From Gammaproteobacteria bacterium (lineage in GTDB: Bacteria; Pseudomonadota; Gammaproteobacteria; Pseudomonadales; Azotimanducaceae): a stretch of 64,000 nt of DNA. The notes under the pieces were generated by a model that did no database searches, had not been told where the DNA came from, and saw only the letters and a program-made list of their open reading frames with translations. The stretch is from the NCBI GenBank assembly GCA_028818795.1, contig JAPPND010000013.1, positions 18,966 through 82,965 on the forward strand, in the 5' to 3' direction. Each line of letters opens with the position of its first letter. Within the stretch, counting starts at the first letter, position 1. Made by a program: the position numbers and the translations under genes. This document shows, one piece after another, positions 50,856 to 59,389 of this stretch.

Positions 50856-51022
50856 CTGAGCAAAGTTTTTTCCGCGAGGCGCGCCGCAGCGATGCGAAGG
50901 CACCGTAGGGGCGAGGCTTGTCCTCGCCCGCGCGCGGTGTTCGCATGGCCTCGTTTCGAAGGGCACGGGACGGGACAAGCCCGTCCCCTACGGCTCGTCG
51001 GTCTGAGGCGGAGCCTCGCTGG
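50856..51022. repeat. Type 1 palindromic repeat, copy after the DinB-fold gene
   Basis: CTGAGCAAAG, then GTAGGGGCGAGGCTTGTCCT CGCCCGCG, then GGGACGGGACAAGCCCGTCC CCTACGGCTCGTCGGTCTGA and GCCTCGCTGG. Same layout as the copy in the ribosomal operon. Confidence 0.85.
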
Positions 51023-51051
51023 CGTTCTTGAACGGTTCCCATCTTGACAGT

Positions 51052-51184
51052 TGAGCAAAGTTCGTCGGGGCGGGGCTATCGCGCCCGAAGGGACGCCCCC
51101 GCCCGCGCCGCACGTAACCGCTGGTTCGTTCGGGACGGGACAAGCCGTCCTCTACGGCTGTCGGTCTGGCACGGAGCCTCGCTA
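51052..51184. repeat. Type 1 palindromic repeat, second tandem copy
   Basis: TTGAGCAAAGTTCGTCGGGG then CGGGGC..., a diverged spacer, GGGACGGGACAAGCCGTCCT and GGAGCCTCGCTA. Its last bases are the stop codon TAG of the minus-strand cytochrome gene. The two copies are separated by 29 bases. Confidence 0.8.
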
Positions 51185-51790
51185 GTACTTGCCGGCGCTG
51201 ACGTAAAGCTCCAGCAAGGCGTCCTTGTCGGCCTCTGACAGGGTGTCGAACTTCTTTTTCATCTTGTCGGCCATCCGCCGCTCGCCGCTCGTGAAGTTGC
51301 GTAGCTCCCGGGCTAGGTAGTCGCGCCACTGCCCGGCGAGGAGTGCGTGGTCAGCGTCCGGCACACTGCCGCCCTTGGGGTGGCACTTGCCACACTTGCG
51401 CGAATGGATCGCGGCGCCCCGTCGCGCAAGTTCGGCATCGAATGGCTGGGGGTGGGGGTGCCACTCCTGTCCCGAATAGTAGAAGGCCACGGCCTCGATC
51501 TCGTCGGCAGACAGGGCGTCGACCACCTGCTGCATGTCGTTCTCGGAGCCGTCGTCGAGGGTGACGGTCCGCGCCTTGCGGAGCCCGTGCCGATAGGTGT
51601 CCAGGAGGTCGATGATGGCGTATTCGGAGAAGCCGCCGATGGAGGGGATGTCCCGGGTTTCGCTGCGGCCGTACTCGCCGTGGCAGTCGGCACAGAGCCG
51701 GTTGGCGATTTCCTCGCCCGTCTCGGCGTGCAGACAGGACGCCAGGCTGGCGACGAGCAGCGTCAAGCCGGCATAACGTGGATCCGCCAC
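51182..51790 (-). CDS. Dihaem cytochrome c
   Basis: A 202-residue exported cytochrome, third gene of the operon. From the GTG at 51790, 7 bases after the DUF1501 gene, there is a hydrophobic signal segment (YAGLTLLVASLASC) whose end reads as a lipobox (LASC), so it may be a lipoprotein. Two haem sites follow: CADCH and CGKCH, each in a separate c-type domain, with a MADKMKKKFD region carrying possible axial methionines. Such c553-like proteins shuttle electrons in the periplasm. Its TAG stop is the end of a type 1 repeat. Confidence 0.85.
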   Translation of the reverse strand: MADPRYAGLTLLVASLASCLHAETGEEIANRLCADCHGEYGRSETRDIPSIGGFSEYAIIDLLDTYRHGLRKARTVTLDDGSENDMQQVVDALSADEIEAVAFYYSGQEWHPHPQPFDAELARRGAAIHSRKCGKCHPKGGSVPDADHALLAGQWRDYLARELRNFTSGERRMADKMKKKFDTLSEADKDALLELYVSAGKY

Positions 51791-51797
51791 GAAGTTG

Positions 51798-53111
51798 CTA
51801 GGCGAAGAACGCGAAGTCTTCGGTGTTGTTGAACGGGAAACGCAACGCGCCAGGGGTGTGGTCGATGCCGAGATAGCGACGTAGCGCCTTGTGGACGTGT
51901 TTCGGATAGATGATCGTGCCTTGGCGATCGTCCCGTTCGAGGGTGGCGGGGTTGATGCGCTGGGCGAAGTGACGCTCGTCCGTTTCGCCGATGACGCGGT
52001 TCGTCCACGCTTGGTTCTTTTCCATGATGACGTAGCTGCCGATGGGCCAGTGGTCCTTGCCGTATTTTGCATTGTAGGCGTTGGTGCGGCCGAAGTCGGA
52101 GCCCATCACCACCACGAGGCGGTCGGCGACGCCGTGTTCCTCGGCGTAGTTCCAGAGGAAGTCCACGGAGTCGGTCAAGTTGCCGAGCAGCCAGTCGTGG
52201 TCGCGATCATGGTAGGCATGGGTGTCGAAGCCGCTGAGCCAGAGATCCGCACTGACGGCAACGCCGGTCTTGAAGGCGAGAACGGTGAGTTGAGCCTGGC
52301 GACGCAGGTCGCTGTAGTAGGTGTAGTTGGCGCCGGCGTAGGTGTCGGGCTGCTCGAGTTCGTCGTTCGGCGGAAGTGCCGCCGCGTAGGCTGCCAAGCC
52401 GTCGGCGGCGGCGAAGGCTGACCGGTAGAACTCGCGATTGCGCGTTTGAGCCGGCAGCAGGTCGCCTTGATCGACGAGCCTTTGCGCCGCCCCGGCGCGA
52501 CGGGACTCCAACGCCGACCAGTCCGCATCGCTGAAGTAGCGCAAGTCCGCGTTCCAGTGCGGAATATGCGGCGTCGCGATGTTGCGCAGCAGGTCGGGAT
52601 TGTTCATGCGCGTGAATCGGGCGACGCCACCGGTCTCGGAATACCCGCCGAAGCTGAGATAGGGCACCGACAGATCGGGTGCGTAGTGGCCTGCAAGCAG
52701 GGCCGTGGCGGTCGGGTAGCCCTCGGATGTGCGTCCGCTCCAGTTGTGCACCACGCCTACGGTGTGGGAATTCGTCTGTGCATCGACGCCGTTGACGACG
52801 AGCATGCGCTGGTAGTACTTCTCGAAGAACGCCTCGTTGTTCGCGAAAGGCGCGTAGGCGATGTTGCCCGCTTCATGGACTTCCGCCCGTTGCGCCCAGT
52901 TGTTGATGACGGGTTCGCCCGAGACGTTCACCTTCGGGTCGCAGAAGCTCGTGGGATCCCAGCCGCCGTTCGCCTGCACGAATACGTACAGCTTGCCCGC
53001 GTCGTCAGCGGCGCTTGCCAACGGCAGGCGGAAGCCCATCGCCGCCGCGCCCGATGCCCCGAGCATGCCTTTCAGGATGGTTCTTCGGTTCATCGGCACG
53101 CTGGCGCTCAT
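51798..53111 (-). CDS. DUF1501 protein, Tat-exported
   Basis: A 437-residue protein with a twin-arginine signal (MNRRTILKGMLGASGAAAMG) and the alkaline-phosphatase-like DUF1501 fold: LYVFVQANGGWDP near the N-terminus, SGFDTHAYHDRDHDWLLGNL in the middle and VVVMGSDFGRTNAYNAKYGKDHWP near the C-terminus, with the conserved Asp/His metal-type residues. DUF1501 proteins usually pair with large cytochrome/DUF1592-type partners, as here: the ATG overlaps the stop of the giant gene as ATGA. The substrate and reaction are not known. Confidence 0.87.
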   Translation of the reverse strand: MSASVPMNRRTILKGMLGASGAAAMGFRLPLASAADDAGKLYVFVQANGGWDPTSFCDPKVNVSGEPVINNWAQRAEVHEAGNIAYAPFANNEAFFEKYYQRMLVVNGVDAQTNSHTVGVVHNWSGRTSEGYPTATALLAGHYAPDLSVPYLSFGGYSETGGVARFTRMNNPDLLRNIATPHIPHWNADLRYFSDADWSALESRRAGAAQRLVDQGDLLPAQTRNREFYRSAFAAADGLAAYAAALPPNDELEQPDTYAGANYTYYSDLRRQAQLTVLAFKTGVAVSADLWLSGFDTHAYHDRDHDWLLGNLTDSVDFLWNYAEEHGVADRLVVVMGSDFGRTNAYNAKYGKDHWPIGSYVIMEKNQAWTNRVIGETDERHFAQRINPATLERDDRQGTIIYPKHVHKALRRYLGIDHTPGALRFPFNNTEDFAFFA

Positions 53112-56100
53112 AGGTACAGGTACCGGTAGTCCATCAAAAGGTACGTCAGCACGATGCTCCAACTCCGCACCACCGCGGCGCTGTCGTACGGGGCGGCTTC
53201 GTCGTAGAGGATCTGGTTCACCCGGGGCCAGTCCCAACCGTAGTAGCTTCCCCAGTCCCTCTCGTGCTTGATGAGCACATCATCGGCAATGCCGTCGAAG
53301 TAGCGGATATCCGAACCCCAGTTGCAGGCGGTGTCGAAGAACCAGTTGTTGTTCGTCTCGCGGCGTCGTTGCCAGACGTCGACGAACAGTCCGTAGGCAT
53401 CTACTACCTCCGGCGACTCGGCGCCGACCTCGATGCCGAGGAGCTTGTCGTAGAGTTCGACGAGTTTGTTGCGGATGGCCCGTGAACCGGCGGATGTCTC
53501 CGTATTCGATTCGACGGCCACGTCCAGGAACGGCAACTGGCCACCGGCCAGGTCCGCCCAGGCAATGACCTTCACGTCGTGTACGCCGCCCGTAGGAATC
53601 TCCAACGGGATACGCAATTCGCAGGGCTGCCACAGGGCCCGGTGGTCGGGTTCCTCCGATCCGTCGCTGCTCTCGCTGGAGCCGCAACTTTCTTCGAGAT
53701 CCTCGAATTCGACCCGCTCCACGATGGCCCCGTTCGAGTCGACGACCTCCAAGGCGTCTAGGCGCACGTTGCGGTCCGCCCCCGAGTCCTCGTTGTAGTA
53801 GTCGTTGGGGAACGACAGCCAGACCGTATTCGTGCCTGCCGGAAGATGGCCGTTTACGACGAGCGTCTCCCGCTCGTCGAAGGACTCGGCCTCGATGGAG
53901 AACGAGCCGCCAGTCTCCGCCACGGGCGAGACGTTCTTGTGGATACCGCCGAACAGACGGCGATCCTCGTCGGGCAGCAGGTAGAACTCGCGGAACACGA
54001 TGGGACAACTCGACTCCACGGCGTGGGTTCTAGCTACGCTCGCCATAACCGATGTCAAGTCCCGGGATCGGTCGGTGATGCCGTCCGAGTCAATGCCGCC
54101 GTAGAGCAGTCGGTAACCCCGCACGTCGGCCAGCGCATTGGTGTGCTGGCGGAACGGTCGGGCGCTGGGGTGCTCCCACCGGCCCCATTGGAATCCGGTA
54201 ATCGTATCGGTCTTGTGCGCCAATTCCTCGGGCGTCAGCAATCGACTGATGCCGGCGTGGGCCAGTGCGGCGCGCTGGATGGCGGATGACTCGCCGTCGA
54301 TGGCTTCTGCGCGGAACCAGTCGGAAAGCGCGATCTCGACGAACAGGTCCTTCAGGTTGTAGGGCTCCCCGTCGTCGAAACCGTCTCGGAAGCCCTCCGC
54401 GAGGGCCCGAACGTGTGCGGCCTGGGCGCTGGCGGCGAGCAGACGGGCGTCGAAGTCGGCGTCGTGCTCATCCTGGGGCGACTCGACCACGTCACGGCCC
54501 ATGATCGCCGGCCACCAGAACTTCACCGTGGCTTCCGCGAAACGCGGGTCGTCTGCGATGTGCCTGGCGAGCCATTGCAGACCCGTCGCCGAATCGGCCA
54601 ACGATTCCCCGTTGAAGCCGGGCTCGCGCATGTCGCGGTACCACGTGTCGCCCGTCCGATAGGGCGACGCTGCGATCTCGAGTTTGGCCAACTCGTCGCC
54701 GGCTTGGTCCGCCCAGGCGGTGACCCCCGCCTCGTAGGTGCCAACGGCCGGAATCTCCACGTCGACGCGAACCCCGCACCCGTTCAGGATGACCCAGTGG
54801 TCCGCATTCCCGCCGTCTTCCGCGGCGACTGCCTCGCCGCAGGTTTGGTTCTCCAAGGCAGCGAGGTCGGCCTCGAACACGACGTTGCCCACCGCATCCC
54901 GGAGATCGAGGGTGTCCAGCCGTAGGTTGCGATCATCGCCGTCGCGCCAGTAGTCGTTGGTGAAGGCGATGTACACCCGAGACTCGCCGTCAAGCTCGAC
55001 GGGGGCCACGACGGTCTGCCGGTCCTCGTACGAAGCGGCCTCGATTGCGAACTCTTCGCCCACCGGGTTCTTATAGAACCCGTCCAAGGAGTCCAGTCCG
55101 CCCGGTTCGTCGCGGTACAACCCGATGTCGCCGTAGTTCTGAAATGCGCCCGCCGCTGGATCGAGAACGGTATGGCAGACCGTGCAATTGGCGTTCTTCA
55201 TGGTCGGGTTGTTCGTATCCGCGAGCGCGACCGGGTCCGTTGTCCGCGAGGCGGCGTTTTCGATGTCGACGCCAAGGAAGTGGTAGTAGGTCCAGCGGGC
55301 TCTCGCCCGGTTGCGGTTGGTCGCCGTGGTCGGGTAGCGCTTCAGGAACACCAGGGTGTTGAGGACGCCGGCGTGGGGAATCGACGTCTTGCCTTCCCCG
55401 GGCGAGAGAATCCTGAGGCCGATGTTGGGCTCGAACCGGGCGCGGTAGCCGGCCTGGTGCGTGAGGTAGTCCGTGATTTCGGCTGGCCGGAAGTCGTGAA
55501 CGTCATCCGGGTGATCGACGGCGCCCTTGCCCGTGTAGGACTCCTTCGCCAACCGGTTCGCCATGACGTAGTCCGCAGTGAGCACTTCGGTGTAGGGCAG
55601 ATCGTTTTCCACGACGTGGGCGATCAGCTCGAGCGGTGCGCGGGCGACCCCGTACTGAACGGCGTTGTGCCACTCGTTGAACTCCCGGTGCGCCCCGTTG
55701 TTGACCGCCGCGCCGCGCAGTCGGTAGTACTTGTTGTCGAAGTGAAAGAAGTGGCCGCGGTTTTCCAACGTGTTCTCGGCCACGTACCGGTCGGTAAGCA
55801 GGCGGTCGTTCGCCCCCCGGAGCAGGAACTCGTGGAACCGCGGCCCTGTCATCAGGTTTCGAATCGCTTCGCGCAGCACGTCATCGGTACCCGGTTCGAT
55901 GAAGTCGTACTCGGCCCCCGTGGGTATCCGGCCGGCGAAGAGCAGCGCCGCGCGACGCAGCACCGTGCGTGGGGAAGCCATCGCGACGGCATCGAAGAGC
56001 GTCTCGGCCGATGCCGATACCGCCGCCGCCTCGCGTCCAAGGAGGTCGAGGAACCAGGCGACGTTCTCGAAGTCCTTCGAACCGCGCGGAACCTGTTCAC

Positions 56101-58237
56101 CCCCGCCGTGACCGATGCCCTGGATCTTCTCGAGCACGAGTGCGGCGCCGTCTTCCACCGTCGCGACGAAGTTCTTGATGGCCTGAAGGTTCAAGGCGCG
56201 GTGGTCGGAGTTCGCCGTCGAGACGAACACGAGTCGGGTGGTGCCGGAAGGGCCGCCCTCGACATGGCAGTTGACGCATTTCGACTCCAGAACGGGCGCC
56301 GCGACCAAGGCGTCGAACACCTCTGTCGACGTTTCGTTCGCACCGCGTGCGGGCGCCGTGGACAGGTTGGTCAGATGACCGGTGGGGCTCGCGAGCAGGC
56401 TCATCACCATGATCGGCTGCGCTGATCGGACGTTGAGCTGCCATTTGCCCTCGCCGTCGCCCAACGCGCCTTCGAGCCAGTCGGCGCCTGACTCGAGTTG
56501 CTGAGCAGTGATCGTCCGGGTTTGCCCGCCGGGAACCGTTAGCCGCACGTCGGTATTCGGTGTAGCGCCGTTCCCGTCGATGCCCGTAATGACGATGTCC
56601 GTCGGCTGCTCGCCTGCGTTGACGAGCCGAAGTTGACTGACCTGGTCCAGGTTGCTGCCGGGATTGAACACCGCGACCCGGTGGCGGACCCCGATGCTTG
56701 GCGCGACATCGTGCATCGCCGTAAGGAACCCCTCGGTCGTTCGGACATACGCCAGCACCTCGACGTCGAGGTCGCTTGTCATGGCGAGTCGCCAGTCCCC
56801 TTGACCTGACCCGACGCCGCCGGAAAGCCCCTTGCCGGGATTGCCGGTCTCGAGGTCGTCGGAGTTGAAGTGCGCCACCGCGTTGGCGCCGAGCGACAAC
56901 GTGATCTCGTCGTAGTCCCAGTCGGAATCGTCGAATGCGCGGATGCGAACATCGCCCGGCTCGTCAGAGCGATTGATGACCCGGACGAAGCCCTGACGGT
57001 CGCCGCCGGCCCCCGGGAACAGTGGCACCGCGTGGCGGTCACCCACCGCGTCGGGGGGCGTGGTGGAGAGATTGGACAGGTGCCGGGTGGGACTCTCGAG
57101 CAGGCTCAGTACCTCGACCGCCTGCTCCGACTCGATCAAGAGCCGCCACTTGCCCGTGCCGTCGCCGAGTCCATCCCAGTCGCTGGTGCCGGCCTCCAGT
57201 TGTTCGGCGTCGAGCGTCTGCGCCGCACCGGGCGGGATGTGGATACGAATGATCGTACTGGGCGAGTAGCCGGCATCATCGACGCCACGGATGGTCACCT
57301 GGGCTTCCGATTCACCCAGGTTGACGACTCGCAGTCGGCTTACCTGGTCGCGGTTGCTCGCCGGATTGAAAGTCGGCACGCGATGTACGCCGTCCTCGGA
57401 CCGGACGACGTCGTGCATTGCCGTCAGGAAGCCGTCGGCTGTGCGCACGTAGGCCAGCACCTCGATGTCGAGGTCGCTTTCCATCCCAAGCCGCCAGTCG
57501 CCGACGCCCGACCCCGCGCTTCCCGACAGGCCCTTGGCGGCGTTGCCCCGTTCGAGATCGCCCGAGTTGAAGTGCACGGTCTCGCGCGCACCGAGGGCGA
57601 GCGTGACCGGGTGGGCGATGCGACCGGAATCGTCGATGGCGTCGATACGAACTTCGCCGGACATGGGCGAATGATTGATGACGCGGACAAAGCCCTCCTG
57701 GACGTTGTCGGATGCGGAGGGGAAGAGCGGCACGCCTTGGGGGGCGGCCGAATCCCCCGAAGAGGCCCCGGTGCTCCCGGCCGCACCATGCAGGGGGGTG
57801 GTCTTTGCGGCCGCCGCCGCCAGCGGGCTAACCGAACGAGGTTTGCCGCCACGGGCAGGCTTCCATTGCGACGCCGCGGTGGTCTGCGCGTGAGCCCTCG
57901 CCGCTTCGCCTGCCTGGTCGGCCGCACCCGAGTGGTCCCGGAAGGGTCCCGACGACGGGACGGGACACATCAATGCCGCGTTCGGTTGCATCGGCGTGGA
58001 GGCGAAGAGCGTATCGTGGACGCCGGGATGCGTCGGCATCGAACGCGGCCACGGCGCAAGATCTTCATGAACGGTTAGTGGAAACGGCTGGGTGATTCGC
58101 CAGGCCTCGGGTCCTGGCGAGTCGACAAGCCAAGCATCGGCGGTTTGCTCGGGATCCGCCGCGAGGGACGCAGCAACCACTGCGCCGGTCGCAGCCGCCA
58201 CCAGCGTGCGCCACAGAAATTCGTGGAACCGGTTCAT
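53108..58237 (-). CDS. Giant secreted haem protein with tandem modules and carbohydrate-binding-like domains
   Basis: A 1709-residue protein, first gene of the minus-strand operon. Layout by residue: signal peptide 1-27; low-complexity Ala/Gly/Pro linker to about 165; two tandem modules of about 230 residues (168-395 and 403-630), each with FVRVIN, LGA..., HFNS-DLE-GN-KGLSG, DWRL, SDLDxEVLAYVRT, GFLTAMHDV, SLL-SPT-HL-NLST; a c-type haem site CVNCH at 654; a DUF1549/DUF1592-like region; a second haem site CTVCH at 1018; two domains resembling Ca-dependent carbohydrate-binding modules (EFAIEAASYEDRQT... and SFSIEAESFDERET..., each with YIAFTNDYW- or WLSFPNDYYN-type cores and NLRLDTLDL-type strands); and a C-terminal DUF1585-like part. 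It is probably periplasmic or surface-bound and redox-active, but its substrate is unknown. It is divergent from mtrA by 48 bases. Confidence 0.8.
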   Translation of the reverse strand: MNRFHEFLWRTLVAAATGAVVAASLAADPEQTADAWLVDSPGPEAWRITQPFPLTVHEDLAPWPRSMPTHPGVHDTLFASTPMQPNAALMCPVPSSGPFRDHSGAADQAGEAARAHAQTTAASQWKPARGGKPRSVSPLAAAAAKTTPLHGAAGSTGASSGDSAAPQGVPLFPSASDNVQEGFVRVINHSPMSGEVRIDAIDDSGRIAHPVTLALGARETVHFNSGDLERGNAAKGLSGSAGSGVGDWRLGMESDLDIEVLAYVRTADGFLTAMHDVVRSEDGVHRVPTFNPASNRDQVSRLRVVNLGESEAQVTIRGVDDAGYSPSTIIRIHIPPGAAQTLDAEQLEAGTSDWDGLGDGTGKWRLLIESEQAVEVLSLLESPTRHLSNLSTTPPDAVGDRHAVPLFPGAGGDRQGFVRVINRSDEPGDVRIRAFDDSDWDYDEITLSLGANAVAHFNSDDLETGNPGKGLSGGVGSGQGDWRLAMTSDLDVEVLAYVRTTEGFLTAMHDVAPSIGVRHRVAVFNPGSNLDQVSQLRLVNAGEQPTDIVITGIDGNGATPNTDVRLTVPGGQTRTITAQQLESGADWLEGALGDGEGKWQLNVRSAQPIMVMSLLASPTGHLTNLSTAPARGANETSTEVFDALVAAPVLESKCVNCHVEGGPSGTTRLVFVSTANSDHRALNLQAIKNFVATVEDGAALVLEKIQGIGHGGGEQVPRGSKDFENVAWFLDLLGREAAAVSASAETLFDAVAMASPRTVLRRAALLFAGRIPTGAEYDFIEPGTDDVLREAIRNLMTGPRFHEFLLRGANDRLLTDRYVAENTLENRGHFFHFDNKYYRLRGAAVNNGAHREFNEWHNAVQYGVARAPLELIAHVVENDLPYTEVLTADYVMANRLAKESYTGKGAVDHPDDVHDFRPAEITDYLTHQAGYRARFEPNIGLRILSPGEGKTSIPHAGVLNTLVFLKRYPTTATNRNRARARWTYYHFLGVDIENAASRTTDPVALADTNNPTMKNANCTVCHTVLDPAAGAFQNYGDIGLYRDEPGGLDSLDGFYKNPVGEEFAIEAASYEDRQTVVAPVELDGESRVYIAFTNDYWRDGDDRNLRLDTLDLRDAVGNVVFEADLAALENQTCGEAVAAEDGGNADHWVILNGCGVRVDVEIPAVGTYEAGVTAWADQAGDELAKLEIAASPYRTGDTWYRDMREPGFNGESLADSATGLQWLARHIADDPRFAEATVKFWWPAIMGRDVVESPQDEHDADFDARLLAASAQAAHVRALAEGFRDGFDDGEPYNLKDLFVEIALSDWFRAEAIDGESSAIQRAALAHAGISRLLTPEELAHKTDTITGFQWGRWEHPSARPFRQHTNALADVRGYRLLYGGIDSDGITDRSRDLTSVMASVARTHAVESSCPIVFREFYLLPDEDRRLFGGIHKNVSPVAETGGSFSIEAESFDERETLVVNGHLPAGTNTVWLSFPNDYYNEDSGADRNVRLDALEVVDSNGAIVERVEFEDLEESCGSSESSDGSEEPDHRALWQPCELRIPLEIPTGGVHDVKVIAWADLAGGQLPFLDVAVESNTETSAGSRAIRNKLVELYDKLLGIEVGAESPEVVDAYGLFVDVWQRRRETNNNWFFDTACNWGSDIRYFDGIADDVLIKHERDWGSYYGWDWPRVNQILYDEAAPYDSAAVVRSWSIVLTYLLMDYRYLYL

Positions 58238-58285
58238 GTTCCCTTCCGACTGCGGACTTTATCAGCCAGGGGGGAGTCGTGCTAT

Positions 58286-59389
58286 ATGGTCCGGGCGTCG
58301 CTGGCTACAATCGCAATGTGCGTGGCGGCATCGGTTGCGTCGATGGCTGAGCCGGCGAGGCTCGCGAGATACCAAGGGCGGCGAGGGGTCGCGCCGGACG
58401 CCCAGCGGGCGAGGGGCGCGGCTGCATTGGGATGGCCCTTCCTGTTCGTCAGTGTGATTGCCGGTGCAGCGGACCAAGCCCACGACACGCTCCGCGACAA
58501 GCTTGCGGCGGGCGACTACTCCCGACGTGGCGCCGATACGTGCTTGGGTTGCCACGACGAGGAAGAACCGTTCCCGACCCTCGACGTGTTCGTCACCGTG
58601 CACGGGCATCCCCAAGTCGACGGCTCGCCGTTCGAGATGGACCCGACCGCCGAACTTCCTGCCGGCTTGCAGTGCGAGGCATGCCACGGCCCCATCGGGG
58701 ACCACGGGCGGCAGATCCTGGCGGACGGGGTGGCTCGCGAGCCGATACTCAACTTCGGCGAACGGGGCAACGCCGAGGCGTCGTTGCAGAATGACCTGTG
58801 CCTGCAATGCCACCGGACCTATGAACGAACGCGTTGGGAGGGGAGTGCGCATGAACTTGCCGGGATGGCGTGTGCCGACTGCCACCGTATCCACGCTGAG
58901 ACCGATGCGGTCCGATCGATGTCCGGACAGAACGAAACCTGCTGGGGTTGTCATCGCTCGGTCGCTGCGGATGCGTTGAAGCGTTCGGCCCACCCACTGC
59001 GCGACGGGCAGCTCGTCTGTCGCGACTGCCACGATCCGCACGGCACGGACAACGACAAACTCAACGTCAGGGCGACCGGCAACGAAACCTGCTTCAAGTG
59101 CCACGCGGAACTGCGCGGGCCGCACCTCTGGGAGCACCCGCCGGTCGTCGAGGACTGCACGATCTGTCACGTCCCGCACGGGTCCAACCAGCCCGCCCTG
59201 CTCGTGCGCAGGCCGCCTCAGCTTTGCCAGGCCTGCCACTCGTCGGTAGGCCACCGCAGCTTTGCCCAGGGTCCGGATCAACTGCCGCCGCGGCCCACGT
59301 CGGAGTTTCTGCTCGCCAAGGCATGCCTCAACTGCCACGCCGAGGTGCACGGCTCCAACCATCCTTCGGGCAACCTGTTCCGACGATGA
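58286..59389 (+). CDS. Decahaem c-type cytochrome, MtrA/DmsE family
   Basis: MtrA-type decahaem cytochromes carry electrons from periplasmic donors through an outer-membrane barrel. The 367-residue product has ten CXXCH sites: CLGCH, CEACH, CLQCH, CADCH, CWGCH, CRDCH, CFKCH, CTICH, CQACH and CLNCH, evenly spaced as in the family. The ATG at 58286 follows an AGGGGGGAG; the N-terminal 45 residues contain two hydrophobic stretches, so the exact signal-peptide cleavage is unclear. It overlaps the MtrB-like gene as ATGA, so the two are coupled. It is divergent from the giant haem-protein operon. Confidence 0.93.
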   Translation: MVRASLATIAMCVAASVASMAEPARLARYQGRRGVAPDAQRARGAAALGWPFLFVSVIAGAADQAHDTLRDKLAAGDYSRRGADTCLGCHDEEEPFPTLDVFVTVHGHPQVDGSPFEMDPTAELPAGLQCEACHGPIGDHGRQILADGVAREPILNFGERGNAEASLQNDLCLQCHRTYERTRWEGSAHELAGMACADCHRIHAETDAVRSMSGQNETCWGCHRSVAADALKRSAHPLRDGQLVCRDCHDPHGTDNDKLNVRATGNETCFKCHAELRGPHLWEHPPVVEDCTICHVPHGSNQPALLVRRPPQLCQACHSSVGHRSFAQGPDQLPPRPTSEFLLAKACLNCHAEVHGSNHPSGNLFRR

